Positions 1-10,834 of a stretch of DNA of 64,000 nt are shown here, piece by piece. Position 1 is the first letter of the stretch. Each line of letters opens with the position of its first letter. The DNA comes from Streptomyces sp. NBC_00335 (GTDB taxonomy: Bacteria > Actinomycetota > Actinomycetes > Streptomycetales > Streptomycetaceae), in NCBI RefSeq assembly GCF_036127095.1, contig NZ_CP108006.1, positions 3,410,001-3,474,000 on the forward strand. Reading direction: 5' to 3'. The translations under genes and the position numbers were made by a program. The notes below the pieces were generated by a model. The model saw nothing but the letters and a program-made list of their open reading frames with translations. It had not been told where the DNA came from and made no database searches.

Positions 1-484
1 CCTTGAAGACACGCCCAGGGGTGGCACAGCCACCGATCGAACCGGGGGAGCGGTGCTTGCGCTGGACGCCGTGGCCGGCGCCGAGGCCCTTGAAGTTGTG
101 ACGCTTCATGACACCGGCGAAGCCCTTGCCCTTGCTGTTGCCCGTGACGTCAACCTTGACGCCGGACTCGAACACGGCAGCCGTGATCTCCTGGCCGAGC
201 GTGTACTCGCTGGCGTCGGAGGTACGGAGCTCCACCAGGTGGCGGCGGGGGGTGACGTCAGCCTTGGCGAAGTGACCCTTGAGGGGCTTGTTCACCTTGC
301 GAGGGTCGATCTCGCCGAAGGCGATCTGGACCGACTCGTAGCCGTCGACGTCGTTCGTACGGACCTGGGTAACAACGCAGGGCCCGGCCTTGACCACGGT
401 CACCGGGACGACACGGTTGTTCTCGTCCCAGACCTGGGTCATGCCGAGCTTCTCGCCCAGGACGCCCTTGATCTGCTTTGCCAT
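1..484 (-). CDS. rplC: 50S ribosomal protein L3 (3' end outside window)
   Basis: L3 binds 23S rRNA near the peptidyl-transferase centre and is an early assembly protein of the large subunit. The protein starts [19 protein letters not shown], typical of L3, and later shows the conserved block with [15 protein letters not shown]. About 161 of the roughly 214 expected residues are present; the C-terminus runs off the left edge. The ATG is at 484, 14 bases after the rpsJ stop, so it is the second gene of the S10 operon. Confidence 0.97.
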   Translation of the reverse strand, partial: MAKQIKGVLGEKLGMTQVWDENNRVVPVTVVKAGPCVVTQVRTNDVDGYESVQIAFGEIDPRKVNKPLKGHFAKADVTPRRHLVELRTSDASEYTLGQEITAAVFESGVKVDVTGNSKGKGFAGVMKRHNFKGLGAGHGVQRKHRSPGSIGGCATPGRVFK

Positions 485-498
485 CTTCTCCGTGCCTC

Positions 499-807
499 TC
501 AGAGCTTGATCTCGATGTCAACGCCGGCCGGAAGGTCCAGGCGCATCAGCGAGTCAACGGTCTTGGGCGTCGGGTCGAGGATGTCGATCAGGCGCTTGTG
601 AGTGCGCATCTCGAAGTGCTCGCGCGAGTCCTTGTACTTGTGCGGCGACTTGATGACGCAGTACACGTTCTTCTCAGTGGGCAGCGGCACCGGGCCCGCG
701 ACCGACGCACCAGTGCGCGTCACCGTCTCGACGATCTTCTTCGCCGACGAATCGATGACCTCGTGGTCGTAGGCCTTGAGCCGGATGCGGATCTTCTGTC
801 CCGCCAT
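499..807 (-). CDS. rpsJ: 30S ribosomal protein S10
   Basis: S10 is a head protein of the small subunit and also the NusE partner in antitermination. The 102-residue product starts [19 protein letters not shown], and both length and sequence match the family. An open frame extends upstream to 891 but without S10-like sequence, so the ATG at 807 is chosen. It is the first gene of the S10 operon, followed 14 bases later by rplC. A candidate promoter lies about 390 bases upstream (1201-1228), and a 25-base hairpin element shared with the str operon sits at 883-907. Confidence 0.97.
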   Translation of the reverse strand: MAGQKIRIRLKAYDHEVIDSSAKKIVETVTRTGASVAGPVPLPTEKNVYCVIKSPHKYKDSREHFEMRTHKRLIDILDPTPKTVDSLMRLDLPAGVDIEIKL

Positions 808-882
808 GGCTACTCCGTAGTCCTGTCTGTTGTGGAAACGCTCTGGTTCTCGGCCGGCTGCGGATCGCTCCGCCGCTCTCCT

Positions 883-907
883 CCGACCCACGCGGTCGGG
901 CGTGTCG
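883..907 (-). promoter_or_regulatory. Leader hairpin element shared with the str operon
   Basis: On the transcribed (minus) strand the element reads as CCGACC / GGTCGG arms around GCGTG, preceded by ACACGC. The same 25 bases, with one change, occur at 10129-10153 before rpsL. It lies 75 bases upstream of the rpsJ start. Confidence 0.55.
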
Positions 908-1163
908 CGCTCCCTCTACAGAAAATTCCCATACGGAAATTCCCTCGTCCAAGGGGGCGCGGTCCCAAGACCGCAGATCGGGGGCAAACACCCACCGAGT
1001 ACCTGGCAGGCACCGTGCTGACGCTTCCCGAAAGATTCCCGTACGTCCGCCCCATTGCTGCCCCGAGAGGCAGGTAGAGCGACGAGTACTGTGGGACTTG
1101 CTTCCGGTCCTCCCGGCGGGAGGCGCGCAGCATCGGCACACGGCCGAGCAACTTGAGTAGTCT

Positions 1164-1184
1164 GCCATACGAGACACGTATGGC
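1164..1184. repeat. Inverted repeat upstream of the S10 operon
   Basis: GCCATACG and CGTATGGC form a perfect 8-base dyad around AGACA, just downstream of the candidate S10 promoter. It could be an operator or an RNA hairpin in the leader. Confidence 0.5.
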
Positions 1185-1200
1185 GCCAATCGGGCGGAAG

Positions 1201-1228
1201 AGAATACCCCGCCACGCTGAGTGGTCAA
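1201..1228 (-). promoter_or_regulatory. Candidate SigA-type promoter of the S10 operon
   Basis: Read on the minus strand, TTGACC is followed after 16 bases by TATTCT. This is close to the vegetative (HrdB) consensus, placed just after the stop of the upstream gene and facing rpsJ. Confidence 0.6.
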
Positions 1229-1273
1229 ACTGCACCACGCGGCGGGGGGTCCCGTCCCTTGTCCCGCGCCTGC

Positions 1274-2479
1274 TCAGGAGCGCGACAGGATGCCGCAGTC
1301 CGCCCGCCGGTCGGTTTCCAGGCCCTTGCTGCGGTCGTACGGGTCCACGGGGGTGCCGGAGGGAGTGGGCCCGGTGGGCGCGTCATCGTCGAACTGCGGA
1401 TGCAGGAAGCCGTCATCGGCGTCACAGGCGCTGTTGCCGATGTTGCGGTAGGTCGCCTCGATCCACAGCTTGCCGGCGGTGGAGTCCCACTTGCGGGGAT
1501 CGACGATCGAGAAGGTGATCTCGCGCCGCATGACGGTCCGCTCGACCTGGTCGGCGCCCGCCTTCGCCTTCACGAACGGGTAGACGAAGGTGTAGTCGGT
1601 CTTCAGGTCGACCTGCCCCGCGCGGTCCCCGGGCTCCACCCAGATCCGGCCGCGGACCTTGACGACCTCGCCCACCAGGGTCAGCTCGGCCGGGTCGTAC
1701 CGGCTGAAGAGGTCGAGCGGGTCGTTCTTCGCCGAAGGGTGCCTGAGGGCCTCCTCCACGTTCGTCTTGTACTCCCCCAGCTTCGGGTCGAGCAGGGCCA
1801 GCGCCGCCTCGGGCCGCTCACCGCGCAGGGTCGCCGGGTCCAGGTTGGCCGTGACCAGGAATTGCCGGACCTTCACCAGCGCGTCGGCGATCTTCTCCTT
1901 GCTCATGCCGCCGACGGCCTCTGCCTGCGGGATCTCGATCCCGGCCGCCCCGTCGGCCCACTGCGCGGCCGGGGAGCCCTTGAAGGGCTCCTTGAGCGTC
2001 GGCAGGTCGGGGTCCGCCATGGAGGGCGCGGCGCTCGGCCGCGCGGTCTCGGCGGCCAGCGGCTGCCCGGCCTTGGCGTCCTGCTCGGCCTGGCCCGTGA
2101 CCTTGTCGATCACCAGCTCCGGCCGGATGGCGATCAGCGCGAGCGCGACGACGAAGGCGATGGCCAGCGCGGCCTTGATCCGGCGCTTGGCCTTGCCCCG
2201 GCCTTCCCTCTCCTGCCAGGCGGGACCCGTGCGCCACCCCGCGGGCTCGGTGGAGACCGGCTTGGCCCTGCCGAAACGCTTCTTCTGCTGCGCGGCGCGC
2301 TGCTCCTCCTCGTGCCGCAACCGCTCGGTCACCATGCGCGCCCGGGCGGAGGGCTCCTTGGGGGCCTCCCCCGCGCCCGCCTCGGCCTCCGCCAGGAACC
2401 GCGCCCAGTCCTCGTCCGAGACGGCCGGAACTTCCGGACCGTCCGGACCGGCCGCTCCGCCGTCGTGCTTCTTCCCCAT
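1274..2479 (-). CDS. Conserved one-pass membrane protein of unknown function
   Basis: The function is not recognised. The product is about 401 residues. A charged, Ala/Glu-rich cytoplasmic N-terminus of about 95 residues is followed by one hydrophobic segment (around residues 100-120, ALAIAFVVALALIAI), a Pro/Ala-rich linker and a large extracytoplasmic region ending with a Cys pair (NSACD and RADCGIL). Topology suggests a type II membrane protein facing outward. The ATG at 2479 has GGGGG immediately upstream; a GTG at 2488 is possible. It stands alone between rfbD and the S10 operon, and its stop lies about 45 bases before the candidate S10 promoter. Confidence 0.75.
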   Translation of the reverse strand: MGKKHDGGAAGPDGPEVPAVSDEDWARFLAEAEAGAGEAPKEPSARARMVTERLRHEEEQRAAQQKKRFGRAKPVSTEPAGWRTGPAWQEREGRGKAKRRIKAALAIAFVVALALIAIRPELVIDKVTGQAEQDAKAGQPLAAETARPSAAPSMADPDLPTLKEPFKGSPAAQWADGAAGIEIPQAEAVGGMSKEKIADALVKVRQFLVTANLDPATLRGERPEAALALLDPKLGEYKTNVEEALRHPSAKNDPLDLFSRYDPAELTLVGEVVKVRGRIWVEPGDRAGQVDLKTDYTFVYPFVKAKAGADQVERTVMRREITFSIVDPRKWDSTAGKLWIEATYRNIGNSACDADDGFLHPQFDDDAPTGPTPSGTPVDPYDRSKGLETDRRADCGILSRS

Positions 2480-2963
2480 GTCCCCCACCCCCGCCTGCGG
2501 ACCCGTATCGCCTGGCCCAGCAGCCGGCGATGTCCGCGATCAGCCTTACCGTCGTCGACGCAGGAGTCGATCTTCCCATCGACCACACGTTCGGGATCAC
2601 CCGGTCGGGTGGAGCGGTCAAGAGCCGCGGAACACCAGGTCAGCGCCACGGCCGACACCGGGGCACCGGGGTACCGGGCCGCCCGGGCGACGCCGCGGCG
2701 GGCGGAGCACCGCATACGCCGTGACGACGAAAAGCACCGAAAAGGCTATTCGCTTCCACCGGGCCCGGCTATGCGGAACAGCAGGATCCAGAAATACCTC
2801 ATGGACTCCCACGTTTCCGAAGCGGAATTTCACAACAGATGTCGCCGCCATTGACCGGGGGCCAGCCGGCCTTACCCGCCCCGAGTATTCGGCGCGCAGG
2901 ACGTCCGGCGATATCCCGGTGAACCGCAGGTCGGAGCCCGCGAGGAATGCGAAGGCGGGGCCC
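2480..2963. other. 484-base intergenic region
   Basis: Lies between the 3' end of rfbD and the start of the membrane protein gene, both on the minus strand. It is somewhat less GC-rich around 2720-2850 than its surroundings. A 77-codon open frame (2618-2851, minus) with one hydrophobic stretch is present but has no good ribosome binding site or family resemblance. No clear promoter or terminator was identified. Confidence 0.4.
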
Positions 2964-3884
2964 TCAGCCCACCCGGCCGTCCCGGGCCTGGCGGGCCAGA
3001 GCGGCGAAGCCAGGGGTCACGAGCGCGTCGGCCAGCTGCTCACGCCAGTCGCTCATCGGGGCCAGGCCCGCCTGGGCCCAGCGGTCGTGTGCGAGGACGC
3101 TGAAGGCGGGGCGGGCCGCGGGCCGGAGATAGGCATCCGACGTGGTCGGACGGATCCGCTCGGGGTCCAGGCCGGACAGCCGGTAGACCTCGCGGGCCAG
3201 CCCGAACCAGGTGGTGACCCCGCTCGCGGTGCCGTGGTAGATGCCCGCCGGGGCCTGGCCGGCCAGCGCGGCGCATCCGAGCTCGACGAGCCGCCGGGCG
3301 AGCGCCACGCACGAAGTGGGCTGGCCCCGTTGGTCGTTGACCACGTCCAGGGTGTCCCGCTGGACGGCCAGCTTGAGCATGGTGGCGACGAAGTTCGGAC
3401 CGTACTCCCCGTACAGCCAGGCGGTGCGCACCACGTAGCCGTCCTTCGGCAGGAGTTCGGCCACGGCCTGCTCGCCGAGCAGCTTGGAGCGGCCGTACGC
3501 GTTCACCGGCCCGGTGGCCGCGTCCTCGGCGTAGGCCTGCGAACCGTCCCCGGGCAGCACGTAGTCGGTGGAAACCTGCAGCAGGCGCGCTCCGTTGGCG
3601 GCGCAGGCCTCGGCGAGGATCCGTGTGCCGGCGCCGTTGACGGCGGCGGCGGCCTCCTCGGCCGCTTCCGCGCCGTCCACGTCGGTCCAGCCGGCGCAGT
3701 TGACGACGAGGCTCACGCCCTTGAGGGCGGCCCGGACGGCGGCCGGGTCGGTGATGTCCAGTTCGCTGCGGCCGAGGCCCACGCTCTCGATCGCCCGGCG
3801 CCGCAGTTCGGCCAGGACCTCCTGGCCCAGCATCCCGGCCGCGCCCGTGACGAGCCAGCGGCCTTCCCCCCGGTCACCCGTCAC
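2964..3884 (-). CDS. rfbD: dTDP-4-dehydrorhamnose reductase
   Basis: Last step of dTDP-L-rhamnose synthesis: NAD(P)H-dependent reduction of dTDP-4-keto-L-rhamnose. The 306-residue product has the nucleotide-binding GAAGMLGQ near residue 12-19, the STDYVL strand and the YGRSK catalytic Tyr/Lys pair of the extended SDR family. The frame is open upstream to 4019, but homology begins at the GTG at 3884, giving a usual family length. It is divergent from rfbA-rfbC, which supply the earlier steps; rfbB (4,6-dehydratase) is not in this window. The rhamnose is probably used for cell-wall or glycan decoration. Confidence 0.93.
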   Translation of the reverse strand: MTGDRGEGRWLVTGAAGMLGQEVLAELRRRAIESVGLGRSELDITDPAAVRAALKGVSLVVNCAGWTDVDGAEAAEEAAAAVNGAGTRILAEACAANGARLLQVSTDYVLPGDGSQAYAEDAATGPVNAYGRSKLLGEQAVAELLPKDGYVVRTAWLYGEYGPNFVATMLKLAVQRDTLDVVNDQRGQPTSCVALARRLVELGCAALAGQAPAGIYHGTASGVTTWFGLAREVYRLSGLDPERIRPTTSDAYLRPAARPAFSVLAHDRWAQAGLAPMSDWREQLADALVTPGFAALARQARDGRVG

Positions 3885-4100
3885 CGCTGCGCTGCCGCCT
3901 TCGTCTCGGCCCCCGGGGCCCCTCCATATTCGGCGCCCGCGTTGTCGCACGCCGGAATGCCCTTCGCCGATATCCGGCCGTTCCATCCGGGCCGGAATCC
4001 GCCCCTCACGAGGATGCACATGAAGTAAACATTAGCCGCGCGCTCCGGCCGTTATCGACTGAACCGGAAACTGCCCCGCCCGCTCGCATAGTGTGGCGCC

Positions 4101-4976
4101 ATGCGTGGAATTCTCTTGGCCGGCGGCACCGGATCCCGACTCTGGCCGCTGACGCGGGCAGTTTCGAAGCAGCTACTGCCCGTCTTCGACAAGCCGATGA
4201 TCTACTACCCGCTCTCGACTCTGCTCATGGCCGGGATCAGCGAGATCCTCGTCATCACCACCCCGAACGACCGCGACCAGTTCGAACGCCTGCTCGGCGA
4301 CGGCTCGCAGTTCGGCATCCGGCTGGAGTACGCCGTCCAGGAGCGCCCCGAAGGCATAGCCCAGGCCTTCGTGCTCGGCGCCGACTTCATAGGCGACGAC
4401 TCCGTCGCCCTGATCCTCGGCGACAACATCTTCCACGGCAGCGGCCTCGGCACCCGCCTGGCGCAGCACACCGACTGCAAGGGCGGCCGGGTCTTCGCGT
4501 ACCCGGTGGCGGACCCCAGCGCGTACGGCGTGGTCGAGTTCGACGAGGACGGCCAGGCCGTGTCCATCGAGGAGAAGCCGGCCAAGCCCAAGTCCCGCTA
4601 CGCCGTGCCCGGTCTGTACTTCTACGACAACCAGGTCGTGGAGATAGCCGCCGGCCTGAAGCCCAGCGCCCGGGGGGAGCTGGAGATCACCGCCGTCAAC
4701 GACGCGTACCTCCAGGCCGGCCGGCTGCAGGTCACCATCCTCGACCGCGGTACCGCCTGGCTGGACACCGGCACCTTCGTCTCGATGGTGCAGGCCTCGG
4801 AGTTCGTGCGGGTGATCGAGGAGCGTCAGGGCTTCAAGATCGGCTGCGTCGAGGAAGCCGCCTGGCGGGCGGGCCTGATCGACTCCGCGCAGCTGCGCGC
4901 GCTGGCCGGGCCGCTCACCAAGAGCGGATACGGGGACTACCTGATCGGGCTGCTCGAAGAGGAGGGCGCACGATGA
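4101..4976 (+). CDS. rfbA: Glucose-1-phosphate thymidylyltransferase
   Basis: Makes dTDP-glucose from dTTP and glucose-1-phosphate, the first step to dTDP-rhamnose and other dTDP-sugars. The 291-residue protein begins [18 protein letters not shown], the nucleotide-binding signature, followed by [19 protein letters not shown] and later EEKP and the WLDTGT motif, as in RmlA. Its TGA overlaps the rfbC ATG (ATGA), implying translational coupling. TAGTGT lies six bases before the ATG, so the transcript may be leaderless. Confidence 0.96.
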   Translation: MRGILLAGGTGSRLWPLTRAVSKQLLPVFDKPMIYYPLSTLLMAGISEILVITTPNDRDQFERLLGDGSQFGIRLEYAVQERPEGIAQAFVLGADFIGDDSVALILGDNIFHGSGLGTRLAQHTDCKGGRVFAYPVADPSAYGVVEFDEDGQAVSIEEKPAKPKSRYAVPGLYFYDNQVVEIAAGLKPSARGELEITAVNDAYLQAGRLQVTILDRGTAWLDTGTFVSMVQASEFVRVIEERQGFKIGCVEEAAWRAGLIDSAQLRALAGPLTKSGYGDYLIGLLEEEGAR

Positions 4977-5572
4977 AGTTCCGCGAGCTCTCCATCGAGG
5001 GCACCTTCGAGATCACGCCCCAGCAGCACGGCGACCCGCGCGGCATGTTCATGGAGTGGTACCGCTTCGACCGCCTCGCCGAGGTCGTCGGGCACCCGCT
5101 GAACCTGGCGCAGGCCAACCTCTCGGTGTCCCAGCGCGGTGTGGTCCGCGGCATCCACTTCGCCGACGTCCCGCGCGGCCAGGCCAAGTACGTCACCTGC
5201 GTGCGCGGCGCCGTGCTCGACATCATCGTGGACATCCGGGTCGGCTCCCCGACCTTCGGCCGCTGGGAAGGCATCCGCCTGGACGACCTGGACCGCCGCG
5301 CCGTCTACCTCCCCGAGGGCATGGGCCACGGCTTCTGCGCGCTGACGGACGACGCCACCCTGTCCTACGTCTGCTCGGAGACGTACAACCCGACGAGCGA
5401 GCACTCGGTCCACCCGCTCGACCCCGACCTGGGCATCGACTGGCCGGCGGACGTCCCGCTGCTGTCGGCCCGCGACGACGCGGCCCCCTCGCTGGCCGAC
5501 GCCGCCGCCTCCGGCCTGCTGCCGGACTACGCCGCCTGCATCGAGTTCACGGAGTCCCTGCGGGTGAGGTAG
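4973..5572 (+). CDS. rfbC: dTDP-4-dehydrorhamnose 3,5-epimerase
   Basis: Converts dTDP-4-keto-6-deoxyglucose to the L-rhamno form. The 199-residue cupin contains [17 protein letters not shown] with the catalytic His region, [11 protein letters not shown] and [13 protein letters not shown], all hallmarks of RmlC. Start ATG at 4973 overlaps the end of rfbA. The gene ends before a strong hairpin shared with the convergent tuf gene. Confidence 0.95.
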   Translation: MKFRELSIEGTFEITPQQHGDPRGMFMEWYRFDRLAEVVGHPLNLAQANLSVSQRGVVRGIHFADVPRGQAKYVTCVRGAVLDIIVDIRVGSPTFGRWEGIRLDDLDRRAVYLPEGMGHGFCALTDDATLSYVCSETYNPTSEHSVHPLDPDLGIDWPADVPLLSARDDAAPSLADAAASGLLPDYAACIEFTESLRVR

Positions 5573-5628
5573 CCGCCGCGCACGCAGCGGCGTACACGAG
5601 CCCCTCGGCAGGTGAGCCCGTACGACGA

Positions 5629-5670
5629 AGGGCCCCTCCCCCGTCGCGTGAACGACGGGGAAGGGGCCCT
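5629..5670. terminator. Bidirectional terminator between rfbC and tuf
   Basis: Arms 5629-5646 and 5653-5670 pair over 18 bases with a single mismatch around a six-base loop. It lies between two convergent genes and can serve both. Confidence 0.85.
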
Positions 5671-5720
5671 CCTGTCAAACATGGTGCCCGCGTCAGCGAG
5701 CTACCAGGTCAGAACACGAA

Positions 5721-6914
<1,194 letters not shown>

Positions 6915-6990
6915 GGGGTCCTCCTGGAGAGTGGTTCTGTACGCCTTGCTCATCGGCGCCAGGTGATCTTTGCTGGAAAGCCGGTTCCCC

Positions 6991-7021
6991 GGGGCAACGG
7001 GAGGGTTACTCCTGTTGCCCC
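6991..7021 (-). promoter_or_regulatory. Hairpin in the fusA-tuf spacer
   Basis: GGGGCAACGGGAG and CTCCTGTTGCCCC form a 13-base stem with one G-U pair and a five-base loop. There is no U-tract after it on the transcribed strand, so processing or attenuation is likelier than full termination. Confidence 0.55.
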
Positions 7022-7062
7022 AGAGGCTCCGGTGACAAGCCTAAAGCGTGTACTCGGAAGAG

Positions 7063-9192
<2,130 letters not shown>

Positions 9193-9231
9193 ATCGGCTC
9201 AGTCTTCTCTCGGTCTCGATGTGGGTTGGGA

Positions 9232-9702
9232 CTACCAGCGGTAGTGCGCGAAGGCCTTGTTGGACTCGGCCATCTTGTGCGTGTCCTCACGCTTCTTGAC
9301 GGCAGCGCCAAGACCGTTCGACGCGTCGAGCAGCTCGTTCATGAGGCGCTCGGTCATCGTCTTCTCGCGGCGGGCGCGGGAGTAACCCACGAGCCAGCGC
9401 AGCGCGAGGGTCGACTGACGACCCGGCTTGACCTCGATCGGCACCTGGTAGGTGGCGCCACCGACACGGCGGGACTTGACCTCAAGCGACGGCTTGACGT
9501 TCTCCAGCGCGCGCTTCAGCGTGATGACCGGGTCGTTGCCGGTCTTCTCGCGGAGGCCTTCCATGGCGCCGTAAACGATGCGCTCGGCGGTGGAGCGCTT
9601 GCCGTTCAGGAGGATCTTGTTGATGAGCGACGTCACCAGAGGAGATGCGTAGACCGGGTCGATGATGACCGGGCGCTTCGGGGCGGGGCCCTTACGAGGC
9701 AT
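9232..9702 (-). CDS. rpsG: 30S ribosomal protein S7
   Basis: S7 organises the head of the 30S subunit at the tRNA exit site and is the usual autoregulator of str operons. The 156-residue product begins [12 protein letters not shown] and contains the conserved [13 protein letters not shown] block. It starts three bases after the rpsL stop, indicating coupled translation, with fusA 39 bases downstream. Confidence 0.97.
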   Translation of the reverse strand: MPRKGPAPKRPVIIDPVYASPLVTSLINKILLNGKRSTAERIVYGAMEGLREKTGNDPVITLKRALENVKPSLEVKSRRVGGATYQVPIEVKPGRQSTLALRWLVGYSRARREKTMTERLMNELLDASNGLGAAVKKREDTHKMAESNKAFAHYRW

Positions 9703-9705
9703 TTT

Positions 9706-10077
9706 TTACTTCTCCTTCTTGGCGCCGTAGCGGCTGCGGGCCTGCTTGCGGTTCTTGACAGCCTGCGTGTCAAGCGCACCACGGATGATCTTGTAACGAA
9801 CACCCGGCAGGTCCTTCACACGGCCACCACGCACGAGCACGATCGAGTGCTCCTGCAGGTTGTGTCCCTCACCCGGAATGTAGGCCGTGACCTCGATGCC
9901 AGAGGTCAGACGCACACGCGCGACCTTACGCAGCGCCGAGTTCGGCTTCTTCGGGGTGGTCGTGAACACACGCGTGCAGACGCCACGGCGCTGGGGCGAA
10001 GCCTCAAGCGCGGGGGTCTTGGTCTTCTCGACCTTGTCCTGCCGGCCCTTACGGACCAGCTGCTGGATCGTAGGCAC
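9706..10077 (-). CDS. rpsL: 30S ribosomal protein S12
   Basis: S12 lies at the decoding centre and controls translational accuracy. The 123-residue product begins at GTG ([14 protein letters not shown]) with GGAG upstream. The frame stays open upstream to about 10608, but that part is not S12. TPKKPNS has Lys43 and [11 protein letters not shown] has the second Lys (about 88), the usual streptomycin-sensitive residues. First gene of the str operon, about 190 bases downstream of a candidate promoter. Confidence 0.97.
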   Translation of the reverse strand: MPTIQQLVRKGRQDKVEKTKTPALEASPQRRGVCTRVFTTTPKKPNSALRKVARVRLTSGIEVTAYIPGEGHNLQEHSIVLVRGGRVKDLPGVRYKIIRGALDTQAVKNRKQARSRYGAKKEK

Positions 10078-10128
10078 TACTTCTCCGGTTTCTGTGTGCC
10101 GTGTAGTGAAGCTAACCTGGAACATTTG

Positions 10129-10153
10129 CCGACCCACGCGGTCGGGTGTGTCG
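10129..10153 (-). promoter_or_regulatory. Leader hairpin element shared with the S10 operon
   Basis: The same element as at 883-907, with one base different, located 51 bases upstream of rpsL. On the transcribed strand it folds as CCGACC / GGTCGG around GCGTG and is preceded by ACACAC. Confidence 0.55.
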
Positions 10154-10269
10154 GATCCGGCGGACCTCCACGCAAGCGTGGAAACGCACGAATCGCGGTG
10201 GCTGATACGGCTCAGGTGCGGTTGATGGACACGCACAGGAGCCCAGGCACACCCCAGGCACAAGGTCTG

Positions 10270-10298
10270 AGCGTACCTACCGCATCCACTCCGGTCAA
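10270..10298 (-). promoter_or_regulatory. Candidate vegetative promoter of the str operon
   Basis: TTGACC, 17 bases, then TACGCT on the minus strand; leads to a leader of roughly 190 bases before rpsL. Confidence 0.65.
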
Positions 10299-10834
10299 AA
10301 CAAAAGCCCCGGACCCCGCAGCCCGAAGGGCCCCCTGGCCAGTCGCCACAAGGCCGAAGCCCGGATGCGACCCCTGCGATGTGCGCCCGTGGTGCACATG
10401 TGCTAGGCGGAGCCCCCAGCCGCTCGCGGCCGCACGCACCGTACCGGGGCGGTGGCCGTGGGTTCAGGCGCGTCCCGAGGACGCGTGCTCCCCGGCCGGC
10501 AACCGCGGCCCGCGCGCTCCACCGAAAGGAGGAACCCCGTGTCCGGGGCCGCCTGGCACACCCTGCGCACACCCGTCCGGAGCGCCCCGGCGACGGCCGT
10601 CCCGCCACCCGCCCCGGTCCACGCGTCCGGCGGCCCCCGCCTGCCCCCGCCTGCCCCGGGCCGCCGCCGCCCGCACCGCCGCCGGGCCCCGCACCCGTAG
10701 GGCGGACGCCCGTGACGGACCCGCACCGGCCGGACCAGCCGTCCGTCGCCGTGGACCGGAGCCGCTGCGCGACACCATGGGCGCCGGATCCGACGTGCCA
10801 CCAGTCGGACAGTCGACCAGCAGGGAGCAGACCC
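10299..10834. other. Intergenic region between the str operon and the YfhO-type gene
   Basis: About 540 bases of divergent upstream DNA. It remains open in the plus frame of the following gene but carries no recognisable domain, being Pro/Arg-rich when translated. GTG 10712 is a possible longer start of that gene. Confidence 0.4.

Larger units (their letters stand above)
808..1200 (-). promoter_or_regulatory. Long 5' leader of the S10 operon
   Basis: About 390 bases without a convincing gene lie between the candidate promoter and rpsJ. The stretch holds a hairpin element (883-907) also found before rpsL and a dyad at 1164-1184. Open frames here have no recognisable family and no good ribosome binding site. 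A leader this long would suit autogenous control of the operon, but no known S10 leader fold was identified. Confidence 0.45.

Noticed and set aside
2618..2851. 77-codon minus-strand frame with a hydrophobic stretch
   Set aside because: No ribosome binding site or family resemblance; kept only as a note in the intergenic entry.
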